64,000 bases of DNA from Streptomyces sp. Je 1-332 (GTDB taxonomy: Bacteria > Actinomycetota > Actinomycetes > Streptomycetales > Streptomycetaceae): positions 1,922,001-1,986,000 of the forward strand of contig NZ_CP160402.1 of NCBI RefSeq assembly GCF_040730185.1, given 5' to 3'. The notes beneath the pieces were generated by a model that ran no database searches, was not told where the DNA came from, and worked only from the letters and a program-made list of their open reading frames with translations. Made by a program: the position numbers and the translations under genes. Below, piece by piece: positions 15,147-26,911 of the stretch; positions within the stretch are counted from its first letter, which is position 1; each line of letters opens with the position of its first letter.

Positions 15147-16243
15147 CCGCGCGGGAGCACTGTCGAGAGGACGCCCGGCAGCGGGTACCAGTCGGACGAG
15201 ACGATGCTGGCGTGGCCCCGGGCGAGCAGGGCGACGCGGTCACGGGCCTGGGCCTCGGTGGGGTTCACGGAGTCGATGGCCGGGGCGACGTTGTGGGCGT
15301 CGGACATGACGACCAGATAGCGCCGGTCGGCGTACCACTTGGTGTCGATCGTGCCGCCCGCGTAGGCGGAGGCGTCGCCGTCGAACAGCACGAACCAGGG
15401 GCGGATCGCCGCGTCCGCGTACCGTCCGCGCGGGTCGCCCGCCTCGGCGCCGAGCACGGCGGGGAAGGCGGCGGCCTCACCGAGGCGCCCGGCCGCCGCG
15501 AGGTCGCGCAGATGGGTGGCGTACTCGCGGTCGGTCCACAGGGTGTCGGCCGGGTTGCCCTGTTCGACGGTGCCGGGGATGAGCTCGACGATGAACTTGC
15601 CCGCGAGGTCGCTCCGCCGGGGCCAGCCGTCACTCCGTACCGCGTCGTCGAGAGTGGCGTGCCCTCCGATGAGCTGCCCGGGGCGGTAGACGGCGTCGCC
15701 GAGCTTGCTCTTGAGGAGGGCGTCGAGGTCGGCGGGGCCGCGGCCGTTCCTCCCCTGGAAGCCGTCCTTCAGCTCCACCTTCAGCAGGATGGGGCGGTGG
15801 CCGGGGTGGGCGTCGTGCCAGCTCTTCATGTCCGTGAGGCATCCGGCGAGGGTCTGGTTGCGCGGCTTGGTGCGCAGTTCGCCCGGGGTCGCGGCGTTCT
15901 CGCAGTTGTTGTCGTTCCCGACCGGGTTGCTGTGCGAGACCCGCCAGCCGCTGCCGAACACATTGGTCCACACGTCGAGTTCCAGCATCCCCGCGCCGGA
16001 GTCGAGCGCGTCGGCGAAGTACGGGTACTTCGTCTTCTCGTAGGCGTTGTGGACGCCGACGCCCGTGGTGGCCGCGTACGGCGACTGCGGCGCCGGATCG
16101 GCGGCGGCTGAGGCGCCCCCGACGCTCCCGCTCGCGGACCCCGCGGTGCCGAACGCCAGTACGCCCGCCGCCGCGACCGCCATGGCGAGACCTGTACCAG
16201 TACGTGCCTTCATGGTCCCAGTACGTGCCTTCATGCCGGCCAT
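15143..16243 (-). CDS. Secreted PI-PLC-like phosphodiesterase (Ca2+-dependent PLC type)
   Basis: A PLC-superfamily enzyme, probably secreted. After a basic start and a hydrophobic stretch (GLAMAVAAAGVLAFGTAG, ending at an Ala-rich cleavage region) come GVHNAYEK with the first catalytic His, MLELDVWT with metal-binding Glu and Asp, VSHSNP and VMSDAHN near the end. About 366 residues. The start is ambiguous: a 21-base tandem duplication (16197-16238) repeats the codons MKARTGT, giving ATGs at 16243, 16234 and 16213, plus a TTG at 16264. ATG 16243 is closest to the GGTGGAGGGG purine tract. Confidence 0.8.
   Translation of the reverse strand: MAGMKARTGTMKARTGTGLAMAVAAAGVLAFGTAGSASGSVGGASAAADPAPQSPYAATTGVGVHNAYEKTKYPYFADALDSGAGMLELDVWTNVFGSGWRVSHSNPVGNDNNCENAATPGELRTKPRNQTLAGCLTDMKSWHDAHPGHRPILLKVELKDGFQGRNGRGPADLDALLKSKLGDAVYRPGQLIGGHATLDDAVRSDGWPRRSDLAGKFIVELIPGTVEQGNPADTLWTDREYATHLRDLAAAGRLGEAAAFPAVLGAEAGDPRGRYADAAIRPWFVLFDGDASAYAGGTIDTKWYADRRYLVVMSDAHNVAPAIDSVNPTEAQARDRVALLARGHASIVSSDWYPLPGVLSTVLPRG
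16197..16238. repeat. 21-base tandem duplication over the start of the PI-PLC-like gene
   Basis: CCAGTACGTGCCTTCATGGTC is followed by a near-identical copy at 16218-16238. Each copy carries an in-frame ATG on the minus strand, so the duplication added a start codon and seven residues ahead of the signal peptide. Confidence 0.85.
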
Positions 16244-16422
16244 CCCCTCCACCGCTTCGGTCAAGTCCTCCGAAACGTAGGGGAGTTGTGTGTCGTATGG
16301 GAAGACGGCGACTTACGGGAAAGGGGAGGGCGGAGGAGAGGGGAGAGGAGAGATATCCAGCCGGACGGCCGTACGGGAGGGGGCACGGGGTGTGGCGTGT
16401 CGGCTACCGTCTGCGCCCGAAA

Positions 16423-16516
16423 TGGATCAAGTTTGGACCACGTTGTGGATCACGTTCTGGACCACGCCATGGATCACGTCATGGATCACGTCATGGATCA
16501 CGTCGTGGATCAAGCC
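16423..16516. repeat. Tandem repeat, 12-base unit, about 8 copies, upstream of the DUF3574 gene
   Basis: Units of TGGATCACGTCA and variants (TGGACCACGTTG, TGGACCACGCCA, TGGATCAAGCC) run without interruption at 12-base spacing; the first and last units are 11 bases. It ends 21 bases before the DUF3574 start codon. Read in that frame it would encode a repeated Asp-His-Val-Met, but the signal peptide of the protein starts after it, so it is more likely leader or promoter DNA. Confidence 0.85.
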
Positions 16517-16537
16517 ACGCAGAGAAAGGGACCCCCC

Positions 16538-17023
16538 ATGCCTCTCGCCCTCTCCCGCATCTCCCGCACCCGCCTCGCCGTGACCGCGGCCGTCGCCACG
16601 GTCCTCGCGGTCGGCGCGCCCGCCGCGTACGCCTCGTTCGACACGGACCCGCGCGAGCCCGAGACGACCACCACGTCGCAGGTGGCCCGCGGCAAGGCGT
16701 ACACCGAGACCCGCCTCTTCTTCGGGACCGAACGCCCGGACGGCGGGCCCGATGTGACGGACAAGCAGTTCATGAGGTTCGTCGACGTCGAGGTCACGCC
16801 GTCGTTCCCCGACGGGCTCACCGTGCAGGACGGCCGGGGCCAGTGGCGGGACTCGAACGGCAGGGTCGAGCGTGAGCGTTCGTACGAGCTGATCCTGCTC
16901 TACCGGACGTCGCAGGCGCACAAGCTCGACGACGACATCGAGGACATCCGCGAGGACTACGTGAGGAGGTACGACCAGGATTCGGTGGCACGGCTCGACG
17001 ACCGGCTGCGCGTGGACTTCTGA
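16538..17023 (+). CDS. DUF3574 secreted protein
   Basis: A 161-residue exported protein of unknown function. Residues 1-28 are a Sec signal: RISRTRLAVTAAVATVLAVG followed by APAAYA-S. The DUF3574 domain follows: AYTETRLFFGTERPDG, then FVDVEVTPSFPDGLTV, GQWRDSNGRVERERS and YELILLY. ATG 16538 is chosen because AAAGGG lies seven bases upstream and the signal peptide begins there. The 12-base tandem repeat lies directly upstream and may influence expression. Confidence 0.88.
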   Translation: MPLALSRISRTRLAVTAAVATVLAVGAPAAYASFDTDPREPETTTTSQVARGKAYTETRLFFGTERPDGGPDVTDKQFMRFVDVEVTPSFPDGLTVQDGRGQWRDSNGRVERERSYELILLYRTSQAHKLDDDIEDIREDYVRRYDQDSVARLDDRLRVDF

Positions 17024-17134
17024 GACGAGGTGCGCGTCGGGCCTGGGCCCGGCGCGCACCGCGCAGGCGGTCGTGGTGTCGACGAGGCGGGAATTCGCTG
17101 GCGGGCGGAGGCCGGCGAGCCGCAAGCTGGCCCC

Positions 17135-17767
17135 ATGAACCGCACCACCGCCGACGACTCCGCCACCACCACTACCGCACCGCCCAGCCACCAGATCCGC
17201 GCCCTGCACACGGAATCGACGGTCACCGTCTACCAGGCGTACGCCTCCGAGATCGGTGAGCCCGCGGCCCGCACCGGCCGCTTTCCCGCGGCCTGGAAAC
17301 GCGACCGCATGACCTGGATCAAGCCGTCCTTCCTCTGGATGATGTATCGCTGCGGCTGGGCCACGAAGGAGGGTCAGGGGACTGTCCTCGCGGTGGAGAT
17401 CACCCGCGAGGGCTTCGAGTGGGCGCTTCGTCACGCTTGCCTCTCGCACTACGTACGCGGAGTCCACTCCGACCAGGCCGCCTGGAAGCGGGAGTTGAGG
17501 CACTCGCCGACCCGGGTCCAGTGGGACCCGGAGCGCGACCTCCAGCTCAACCCACTTCCGCACCGCTCACTCCAGCTGGGCCTGGCGGGAGACGCGGCGC
17601 GCCGTTACGCGGACGAGTGGACGGTCTCGATCACGGACGTCACCGACCGTGCCCGCGCCATTCACGAGCGGGTACGCGCCCAGGACCTGGAATCGGCGGC
17701 GGCCCTGCTTCCCGCGGAGCGGCCCTATCCCACGCCCGAGGCCCTGCTGGCTCACTTGCGCGCGTGA
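17135..17767 (+). CDS. DUF4291 family protein
   Basis: A 210-residue protein of unknown biochemical role, soluble with no signal. Conserved blocks of the family: VYQAYASEIG, then RMTWIKPSFLWMMYRCGWA, QGTVLAVEITREGFEWAL, VQWDPERDL and RSLQLGLAGDAARRYADEWTV. The Trp-rich segment WIKPSFLWMMYR is highly characteristic. The N terminus up to residue 20 is Thr/Ala-rich and may be disordered. ATG 17135 was chosen because the frame upstream is not conserved-looking; no clear ribosome binding site. Converges with the SWIM gene. Confidence 0.88.
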   Translation: MNRTTADDSATTTTAPPSHQIRALHTESTVTVYQAYASEIGEPAARTGRFPAAWKRDRMTWIKPSFLWMMYRCGWATKEGQGTVLAVEITREGFEWALRHACLSHYVRGVHSDQAAWKRELRHSPTRVQWDPERDLQLNPLPHRSLQLGLAGDAARRYADEWTVSITDVTDRARAIHERVRAQDLESAAALLPAERPYPTPEALLAHLRA

Positions 17768-17803
17768 CGTGGCGGCCGCCCGTCCGGCGCACATGAATGC
17801 CTT

Positions 17804-19107
17804 TTACGGGCCGATCGCCGTGCTCAACGCCCCCACCGGATCCGCGTCCGCCTCCCCCTCCGGCCACCAGTCGTCCCTGCCCGGCTCGCTCTGGTAGGGG
17901 TACCAGCGGCCGTCGTGGCCGAAGCGGAGTTGCCATGTGCCCTTCGCGTCCGTGAGGTGGTTTCCGCGGATCGTCATGCGCGGGAGGTCCGCCGCGATCA
18001 GTGCGCCCCTTGCTCGGTCGAAGGGGCCCGCCGGGGGGTCCCACGGGGATTCCAGAACCGACAGGCCCTCTTCGCCGCCTTGGCGCCAGGCCGCCGCGGC
18101 TCGGGCGAGGTCTGCGGGGGTGTGGTCCACCGCCCTTGCCAGTTCGGTGAATTGGCGGCTGAACGTGCGGCGGCCCGTCAGGCCGGGGTGGGAGGCGGCC
18201 AGGCGTACCGCGTCGTGCCAGGGGTCGGCCGCGGGGAACGGGTCCGCGCCGGTGGTCAGGTGTGCGTGGGCCCGCGATGCCGTGTCCGTGGCCAGGAACT
18301 CCAGGGATGCGGGGTCGGGGGCGCCGGGGAGCGAGGGGAGGAGAGGGGGTTCGCCCGGGTGGGGCGGGGGTGGGAGCGGGGCCGGGAGCGGAGGGCGGTA
18401 GGCCGTCGCCAGGATGTCCCGGGCCAGGGTTCCGGGGAGGGAGACGCCGCCGGTCGCGTTCTGCTCGGCCGACGCGGATTGTTCGCGCGCTGCCTGGTGC
18501 GCGTTGCGCTGGGCCAGTTCGTCGAGCAGCGCCTGTTCGTCTCCGCCTCGCAGGAGGAGGAGTACGAAGGGGTCGGCGTCCAGCAGTCGGGCCGTCTGAT
18601 AGGTGAGGGCCGCCGCGTGCTTGCAAGGGCGCCCGTGATCCGGGCAGGTGCAGGACGGGACCAAGTCGCCTGGGCCCGGGAGGAGTTGAACTCCCGACCG
18701 TTTTGCCGCGTCCACCAGGGCGTGCGGCATGACCTTGTCCAGGAGCGCCGCGATGTGCGCGGGTTCCGTGGCCACCGCGTCCAGGAACCCGTCCCAGTCC
18801 TCCGGCGCGAGGGTGCGCATGCGGATCTCGGCGCGGTAGGGGCGGGGGCGACTGCCGTGCACGTACGCCACGATGCGGCCGGGCGCGACCGTGATCGTGT
18901 CCACGTGCCCCTCGCGCGCGTAGGCCCTCCCCCGGGCGAGGCGACCCGCGTCGAGCGATGTCCCCTCCAACGCGCCGATCCAGGCATTGCCCCACCAGGA
19001 GGTGACGAACGGGGCCTGGGGGTCGGGGTGTTGCGGGAGCGGGGGGAACACGCGGCTGGCGCCGGTGGCGCGACTGGCGGGGGTCATGGCGCCGCGCCGG
19101 CCGCCCC

Positions 19108-19111
<4 letters not shown>
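17804..19111 (-). CDS. SWIM zinc-finger protein coupled to an SNF2 helicase
   Basis: A 435-residue protein. The SWIM zinc motif CxCxnCxH is SCTCPDHGRPCKH (about residue 173), preceded by VTSWWGNAWIGALEG, the usual start of bacterial SWIM proteins, and by RGRAYAREGHV. The C-terminal half is Pro/Ala-rich and ends in WQLRFGHDGRWYPYQ. ATG 19111 overlaps the TGA of the SNF2 gene in ATGA, so both are translated together and probably act together on nucleic acid or chromatin-like complexes; the actual process is unknown. The stop is TAA, unusual here. Start alternative: ATG 19087. Confidence 0.88.
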
Positions 19112-22278
<3,167 letters not shown>

Positions 22279-22451
22279 CCCCGCACGCCAGCCTAGGCCA
22301 GCTGCCCTGAGGCGAGTGCTGTCAGGAAGCCTTACTGACAGTAATCCGGCGTCGGCCACGGATCGCGGGCGCGGGCGCGGGCGCGGGCTTCAACCAGGAT
22401 CTGAGGGGCACTTGGAACTCCCTACCTCGGTACGGAAGCAGGGGGAGACAC

Positions 22452-22670
22452 GTGAGGGCATTCGTCGCGGCTTTCACCATCATCGCGGGAATCGCTTTGA
22501 TAGCGATGAGGAAGAAGTTCGCACAGCGGGCGGTGAACCAGCGGAACGTCTTCGGCCGGGCGAACGCGTCTTCGGGAGAACCGGCGGCTCGCCTCGGCCC
22601 GGTCGTCGTCGGATGCTTCATGCTGATCTGTGGCGTCCTGGTGGCCACAGGAGTCGCGGACCCCGCATAG
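22452..22670 (+). CDS. Small two-helix membrane protein, 72 aa
   Basis: Not recognised. It has two hydrophobic segments (residues 2-18, AFVAAFTIIAGIALIAM, and about 47-68, GPVVVGCFMLICGVLVATG) joined by a basic loop with KKFAQRAVNQRN. The GTG start has GGGGGAGA five to six bases upstream, which supports a real gene. It stands between the SNF2 gene (divergent) and ridA, 50 bases ahead of the latter, so it could share its transcript. Confidence 0.7.
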   Translation: MRAFVAAFTIIAGIALIAMRKKFAQRAVNQRNVFGRANASSGEPAARLGPVVVGCFMLICGVLVATGVADPA

Positions 22671-22722
22671 CCCGAGGTAATTCGGGTGCGCGGCAGCGGC
22701 CCGCTCCCGCAGGATCGGGCCC

Positions 22723-23139
22723 ATGACCACCACTGGCCGCACCGTCGTGCCCACCCTTTTCCCGCCGCCCGGATACGCCCACGCCGCCGTCGTCGAGGCC
22801 GGCACCGCGCTCGCCTTCATGGCGGGGTCGGTGCCGCTCGACCCCGAAGGGAATCTCGTCGGGGAAGGGGACGTGACGCGTCAGACCGAGCAGGTCATCG
22901 CGAACCTCGACGAAGCCCTGCGTGCGATCGGCAGCGATCTGACGCAGGTGGTGGCCAGCACGGTGTACGTCGTGAGCGACGAGCCGGGCCCGCTGAGCGG
23001 GGCATGGGAGGTCGTCCGCGCCTCCGACCTCCTCGCGAAGGGCCCGCACACCTCGACGCTGCTCGGCACGACGTGCCTCGGCTACACCGGTCAGCTGGTC
23101 GAGATCACGGCGACGGCGGTCGTACCCGAGACCACCTGA
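22723..23139 (+). CDS. RidA-family reactive intermediate deaminase
   Basis: RidA proteins hydrolyse reactive enamine/imine intermediates released by PLP enzymes. The 138 residues show AHAAVVEAGTALAFMAGSVPLD, then QTEQVIANLDEALRAIG, VVASTVYVV and the C-terminal GQLVEITATAVVP. The canonical catalytic Arg near position 105 of RidA is not evident; the equivalent region reads LLGTTCLGYTGQLVEI, as in several divergent subfamilies, so enamine deamination is uncertain. Single soluble domain of normal length. Confidence 0.82.
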   Translation: MTTTGRTVVPTLFPPPGYAHAAVVEAGTALAFMAGSVPLDPEGNLVGEGDVTRQTEQVIANLDEALRAIGSDLTQVVASTVYVVSDEPGPLSGAWEVVRASDLLAKGPHTSTLLGTTCLGYTGQLVEITATAVVPETT

Positions 23140-23178
23140 GGCCCAGGCCCAGCCCCGGCCCCCGCGCCGGCACCAGCT

Positions 23179-24360
23179 CTAGCCCCGCGCCCTGCTCGCG
23201 AGCCCGAGTGCGTACTCCGGCCACCACTGCCCCGCTCTGGGCCCGCCCCGGCAGGTTCCGTCGGACTCGCCGGGGCGTTTGATCCACAGGTAGGCGTCGA
23301 GTGCGGGGTCGCCGGTGGCGGAGGTGGGCGGGGTGCCGAGGGCTCGGCCGGGCGGGTTGCACCAGGGCTCGTCGCCGTCGCCGGTGTAGGGGCCGTTGCC
23401 GTTGCGGCTGCTGTCCACGACGAAGTGCTTGGCGCCGCCGAGGGCTGCGGCGATGCGGCGCCCGTAGGACAAACTCTCCTCGTTCGTACGGTAGTTGGAG
23501 ACATTGAGGGCGAAGCCGTCGGCCTTCGCGATCCCTGCCTGCCGCAGCGGGTCGACCAGCCGCCGCTCGTCGGGGATCCAGCCGGAGTTGCCCGCGTCCA
23601 GGTAGACCCTGGTGTGGGGGCGCGCCTTGAGGCGGTCGACGGCGTAGGCGAGCAGGCCGTACCGCTCGGCGGCGTCAGCCTTCGCGCAGCCCGCGATCTT
23701 GTGGGCGACGGCGTCCGGTTCGACGATGACGTACGCGGCGCGGTCCCCGATGCCCGCGGCGAACTCGTCGACCCACTGCCGGTACTCCGCTGCGTCCCCC
23801 GCCCCGCCGTCGGAGTAGTCGCCGCAGTCGCGGTGCGGGATGAAGTAGGCGACGAGCACCGGGGTGCGCCCCTCGGCGGCAGCCGCCTCCGTGGCCGCAC
23901 GGACCACGGCTCCCGGCCCCGAGCTGTGCAACCAGACGGCTTGCGGACGCCCCGCGATGCGCTGAACGAGCTGAGCATCGCCCACCCGCCCTTGGCTGCG
24001 CCATGCGACGACCTGCCGGGCGGCAGCACTGTTCGGATCGACCCAGAAGGTGGGGCCGGGGCCGTCGTTGCCCGTGGGGGTGGGGGTGACGGTGCCCGTC
24101 GGGGCGGGGGTGGGGGCAACGTTGCCCGTGGGGGTGGGGACGGGAACGGGCTCCGGCGACACGGAAACGGCGTTGCCCGTAGGGCCGGAGGCGAGCGCGG
24201 CCCCGTAGCCACCCCGCACGTCGGCACCGTCACGCACCCCCGCACCCACCGCCTCCGCACCGCCGTACGCCGCCGCCGCGCTCAGCAGGAGCACGGTGGC
24301 CAGCAGCCGGGCTAGGCGGGGGCGGGATCGGGCGGGTGATCGGAAGGGCGGCTGGGACAC
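23179..24360 (-). CDS. Secreted glycoside hydrolase family 6 cellulase
   Basis: An extracellular beta-1,4-glucan hydrolase of 393 residues. Residues 1-35 form a signal peptide (RPRLARLLATVLLLSAAAAYG). Residues about 70-102 are a Pro/Thr/Gly linker with PTPTGN repeats at the N-terminal side. The GH6 catalytic domain follows with FWVDPNSAAARQV, CGDYSDGGAGD with the candidate acid Asp, YVIVEPDAV, LDAGNSGWI, NVSNYRT and DSSRNGNGP. No carbohydrate-binding module is seen; the linker may attach to nothing but the mature N terminus. GTG 24360 has GGAGGT five to six bases upstream, decisive for the start. Confidence 0.92.
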   Translation of the reverse strand: MSQPPFRSPARSRPRLARLLATVLLLSAAAAYGGAEAVGAGVRDGADVRGGYGAALASGPTGNAVSVSPEPVPVPTPTGNVAPTPAPTGTVTPTPTGNDGPGPTFWVDPNSAAARQVVAWRSQGRVGDAQLVQRIAGRPQAVWLHSSGPGAVVRAATEAAAAEGRTPVLVAYFIPHRDCGDYSDGGAGDAAEYRQWVDEFAAGIGDRAAYVIVEPDAVAHKIAGCAKADAAERYGLLAYAVDRLKARPHTRVYLDAGNSGWIPDERRLVDPLRQAGIAKADGFALNVSNYRTNEESLSYGRRIAAALGGAKHFVVDSSRNGNGPYTGDGDEPWCNPPGRALGTPPTSATGDPALDAYLWIKRPGESDGTCRGGPRAGQWWPEYALGLASRARG

Positions 24361-24675
24361 CGGGCACCTCCAGTGACTCGACGCCGGTCCGGCCCGGCGC
24401 GTTCCCCGGAGTCTGCGGTCGTCCGGCCCCCGCGATGCCTCGTACACCGCCGGTCGGGCGACAGTTCACCCGAAGAATCACTCCGACGGCGGCGCTCAAG
24501 TGCGGGCCTTCGGTGGAGGTTTGATGTTCGGGGGAGGTTTGATGTTGCCGCCGACGCGGCTCGTGGTCGCTCTTCGGCGAGGAGGCGAGGAGGAAGGGGT
24601 TGGTCCCTGGTTGATCCCCGAGCCCGCCCCCCCTTCGTCCTCGAACGCCGGACGCGCTCACCTCATGAAGGCGCC
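24361..24675. other. 315-base gene-free stretch upstream of the cellulase gene
   Basis: Holds the promoter region of the GH6 gene (minus strand) and the 3' flank of pip. An 18-base duplication GGAGGTTTGATGTT(CGGG/GCCG) lies at 24515-24550. The segment CCCTTCGTCCTCGAACGCCGG (24633-24653) resembles a motif common between streptomycete genes. The palindrome TGGGAGCGCTCTCC of cellulase control (CebR box) was looked for and not seen. Confidence 0.45.
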
Positions 24676-25629
24676 CTACCCCGCCCGATACCGATCCGTC
24701 GCAGCCACCAACTCGTCCGCGATCCCCCGTGCCCCCGCGTCATGCCCCGCTGCACCGACAAGAATCAACTCGGCGTCGGGCCAAGCCTTTTGAAGCCGCC
24801 AGGGGATGCCCAACAGGTTTCCGAAGTCGAGGCTCCCCTGCACCAGCGTTCCCGGGATTCCGGCCAGCGCCCCCGCGTCCCGCAGGACGACCTCGTCGCC
24901 GCCGAGCCAGTGGTCGTGGGCGAAGTAGTGCGTGACGGTCCGGGCGAACCCCGCCCGGAAGGTCTCGTCCTCGTACCGGGGAACGGACCGCGGCGGCTGC
25001 GAGGCGAAGGCCGTCTCCCAGTCGGTCCATGCTCGCGCGGCGGCGGCCCGGACCCGCGCGTCGGGGGACTCCAGGAGCCGGGCGTAGGCGGCGGCGAGAT
25101 CCCCGTCCCGCTCCCCCGCCGGGACCCCGTCCCGGAACGCCTTCCACGCGTCGGGGAAGATCTGCCCGAGGCCCCTGGTCATGAGTTCGACCTCGGCCCG
25201 GCTTCCCGTGGCGAGCCCGGTGAGGACGAGCTCGGTCACCCGGTCGGGGTACGTCTGCGCGTACCGAAGGCCCAGCACCGACCCCCAGGACCCGCCCCAC
25301 ACCAGCCACCGCTCGATCCCCAGATGCCGCCGCAGCAGCTCGAGGTCGGCGAGCAGATGCCCGGTCGTGTTGACGCTCATGTCGGTACGGGGATCGCTGG
25401 CGGGTGGCGTCGAACGGCCGCACCCGCGCTGGTCGAGGAGCACCACGCGGTACGCGTCGGGGTCGAAGTACCGCCGGAAGAACGGCGTGCACCCCGACCC
25501 CGGCCCGCCGTGCAGCACGACCGCCGGCTTCCCCCGCGGATTTCCGCAGACCTCCCAGTACACGCGGTTGCCGTCGCCGACTTCGAGCATGCCGTGGTCG
25601 TACGGCTCGATCTCCGGATAAAGGCCCAT
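24676..25629 (-). CDS. pip: Prolyl aminopeptidase (proline iminopeptidase)
   Basis: Cytoplasmic alpha/beta hydrolase of peptidase family S33 that removes N-terminal proline from peptides. The 317 residues include the oxyanion motif VVLHGGPGSG, LLDQRGCGRS, the nucleophile elbow WGGSWGSVLGL, and the C-terminal QGSLDFGNLLG with GAAGHD holding the His. The N terminus starts YPEIEPYDHGMLEVGDGNRVYWE as in bacterial enzymes. It lies 46 bases after the MFS gene and is probably the last gene of a peptide-utilisation operon with the dipeptidase and two carriers. Confidence 0.93.
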   Translation of the reverse strand: MGLYPEIEPYDHGMLEVGDGNRVYWEVCGNPRGKPAVVLHGGPGSGCTPFFRRYFDPDAYRVVLLDQRGCGRSTPPASDPRTDMSVNTTGHLLADLELLRRHLGIERWLVWGGSWGSVLGLRYAQTYPDRVTELVLTGLATGSRAEVELMTRGLGQIFPDAWKAFRDGVPAGERDGDLAAAYARLLESPDARVRAAAARAWTDWETAFASQPPRSVPRYEDETFRAGFARTVTHYFAHDHWLGGDEVVLRDAGALAGIPGTLVQGSLDFGNLLGIPWRLQKAWPDAELILVGAAGHDAGARGIADELVAATDRYRAG

Positions 25630-25675
25630 CGGCCGACGATAACCCGCGCACGACGCGCACCACGTGCCTCAGCGG

Positions 25676-26911
25676 TCACCCGGCCCGCAGCCCCCGCATC
25701 CGCCCGTACGCGTACACGCATCCCGCGAGCGCCAGGTCCGAGAGCAGCATGAACCCGATCGAGTACGAGTCCTTGGCGCTGTAGATCGCGCCCATGACCA
25801 GCGGCGGGACGAAGCCGCCGAGGCCGCCCACCGCTCCCACGATGCCGGTCACGGACCCGACCTGCGCCTGCGGTGTCACCTGTGAGACGAGTGCGAAGAC
25901 GCTGCCGCTCGCCGTGCCGAGGCCCGCCGCCATGGCCAGGAAGCAGATCGTGCCGCCCGGGTTCAGGCCCGGTTCGAAGGCCTGCACGATGGCGAAGACG
26001 GCGACGACGGCCAGCGCCCAGGAGGTGACCGTCGCCGGGTGGATCCGGTCGGAGAGCCAGCCGCCTACGGGCCGGAAGATGACGGTGACCAGCGCGAACC
26101 CGGCCGCCTTGGTGCCCGCGTCGGTGGGCGAGAGGTCGTACCAGGTCTTCAGATACGTGGGCAGGTAGACCCCGAAGGCCACGATGCCGCCGAAGCCGAT
26201 CGCGTACAGCGCGGACAGCTCCCACGTCACCCGCAGCTTGCCCGCCTCGCCGAGCCGGGTGGCGAGGGGGCTCGTCGGCACCGGCCGGTCGGGGCGGTCG
26301 GTGATCAGGAGGGCCGCGAGCACCGCGTACGCCGCGAGCGCGATCGCCACGACGAGGAACGGCAGGTTGTCGCCGTGCTTGGCGATGCGGGGCGTGAAGT
26401 ACCCGGAGAGGGCCACGCCGCCCATGCCCATCCCGAAGACGCCGAGCGCGAAGCCCCGGTGGGCGGGCGGGAACCAGGAGTTGACCAGCGGGATGCCGAT
26501 CGCGAACGTCGTGCCGCCGAGGCCGAGGAGGAAGCCGACCGCGAGCATCGCGACGTAGTTGTCCCTGGCCGGGATGATCAGCAGCACCGGGATGATCGTG
26601 AGCGCCGAGACCAGCGGGAACATCCGTTTGGCGCCGTAGCGGTCGGTGAGTGCGCCGACCGGGACGCGGCCGAGCGAGCCGACGATGACCGGCACCGCCA
26701 CCAGCAGGGACTGCGCGAACGAGGAGAGCCCGAGCCGCTCCCCGAAGTCGCTGCCGAGCGGTGCGATCAGGTCCCATGCCCAGAAGGTGAGCGTGAACCC
26801 GACCGTGGCCACGGCGAGGTTGCGGTAGGCGGCGGCCGAGGGGCGCGCCGCGGCGGCGGAGGTGTTCGCCGGCGGGTTCGCCGAGGGGGTTGCCGATGAG
26901 TTCGTTGTCAT
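25676..26911 (-). CDS. MFS transporter (nitrate/nitrite or organic anion porter-like)
   Basis: A 411-residue permease with about 12 membrane helices. The first helix TVGFTLTFWAWDLIAPLG, the loop GRVPVGALTDRYGAKRMF between helices 2 and 3, and GLGGTTFAIGIPLVNSWFP resemble the NarK/NNP branch, but the signature asparagine- and glycine-rich stretches of nitrate porters are only partly present, and no nitrate genes are near. The operon context (peptidases and a YfcC carrier) suggests a peptide or amino acid derived anion instead. ATG 26911 overlaps the YfcC stop as ATGA, so it is translationally coupled. Confidence 0.85.
   Translation of the reverse strand: MTTNSSATPSANPPANTSAAAARPSAAAYRNLAVATVGFTLTFWAWDLIAPLGSDFGERLGLSSFAQSLLVAVPVIVGSLGRVPVGALTDRYGAKRMFPLVSALTIIPVLLIIPARDNYVAMLAVGFLLGLGGTTFAIGIPLVNSWFPPAHRGFALGVFGMGMGGVALSGYFTPRIAKHGDNLPFLVVAIALAAYAVLAALLITDRPDRPVPTSPLATRLGEAGKLRVTWELSALYAIGFGGIVAFGVYLPTYLKTWYDLSPTDAGTKAAGFALVTVIFRPVGGWLSDRIHPATVTSWALAVVAVFAIVQAFEPGLNPGGTICFLAMAAGLGTASGSVFALVSQVTPQAQVGSVTGIVGAVGGLGGFVPPLVMGAIYSAKDSYSIGFMLLSDLALAGCVYAYGRMRGLRAG

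Noticed and set aside
16286..16537. N-terminal Asp-His-Val repeat extension of the DUF3574 protein
   Set aside because: It would put 84 residues before a standard signal peptide; AAAGGG supports the start at 16538.
24361..24675. CebR-type operator before the cellulase gene
   Set aside because: No TGGGAGCGCTCCCA-like palindrome is visible in the upstream region.
25676..26911. NarK nitrate transporter with nitrate-reduction genes
   Set aside because: No nar or nir genes nearby; similarity is only at the MFS level, and the context is peptidases.
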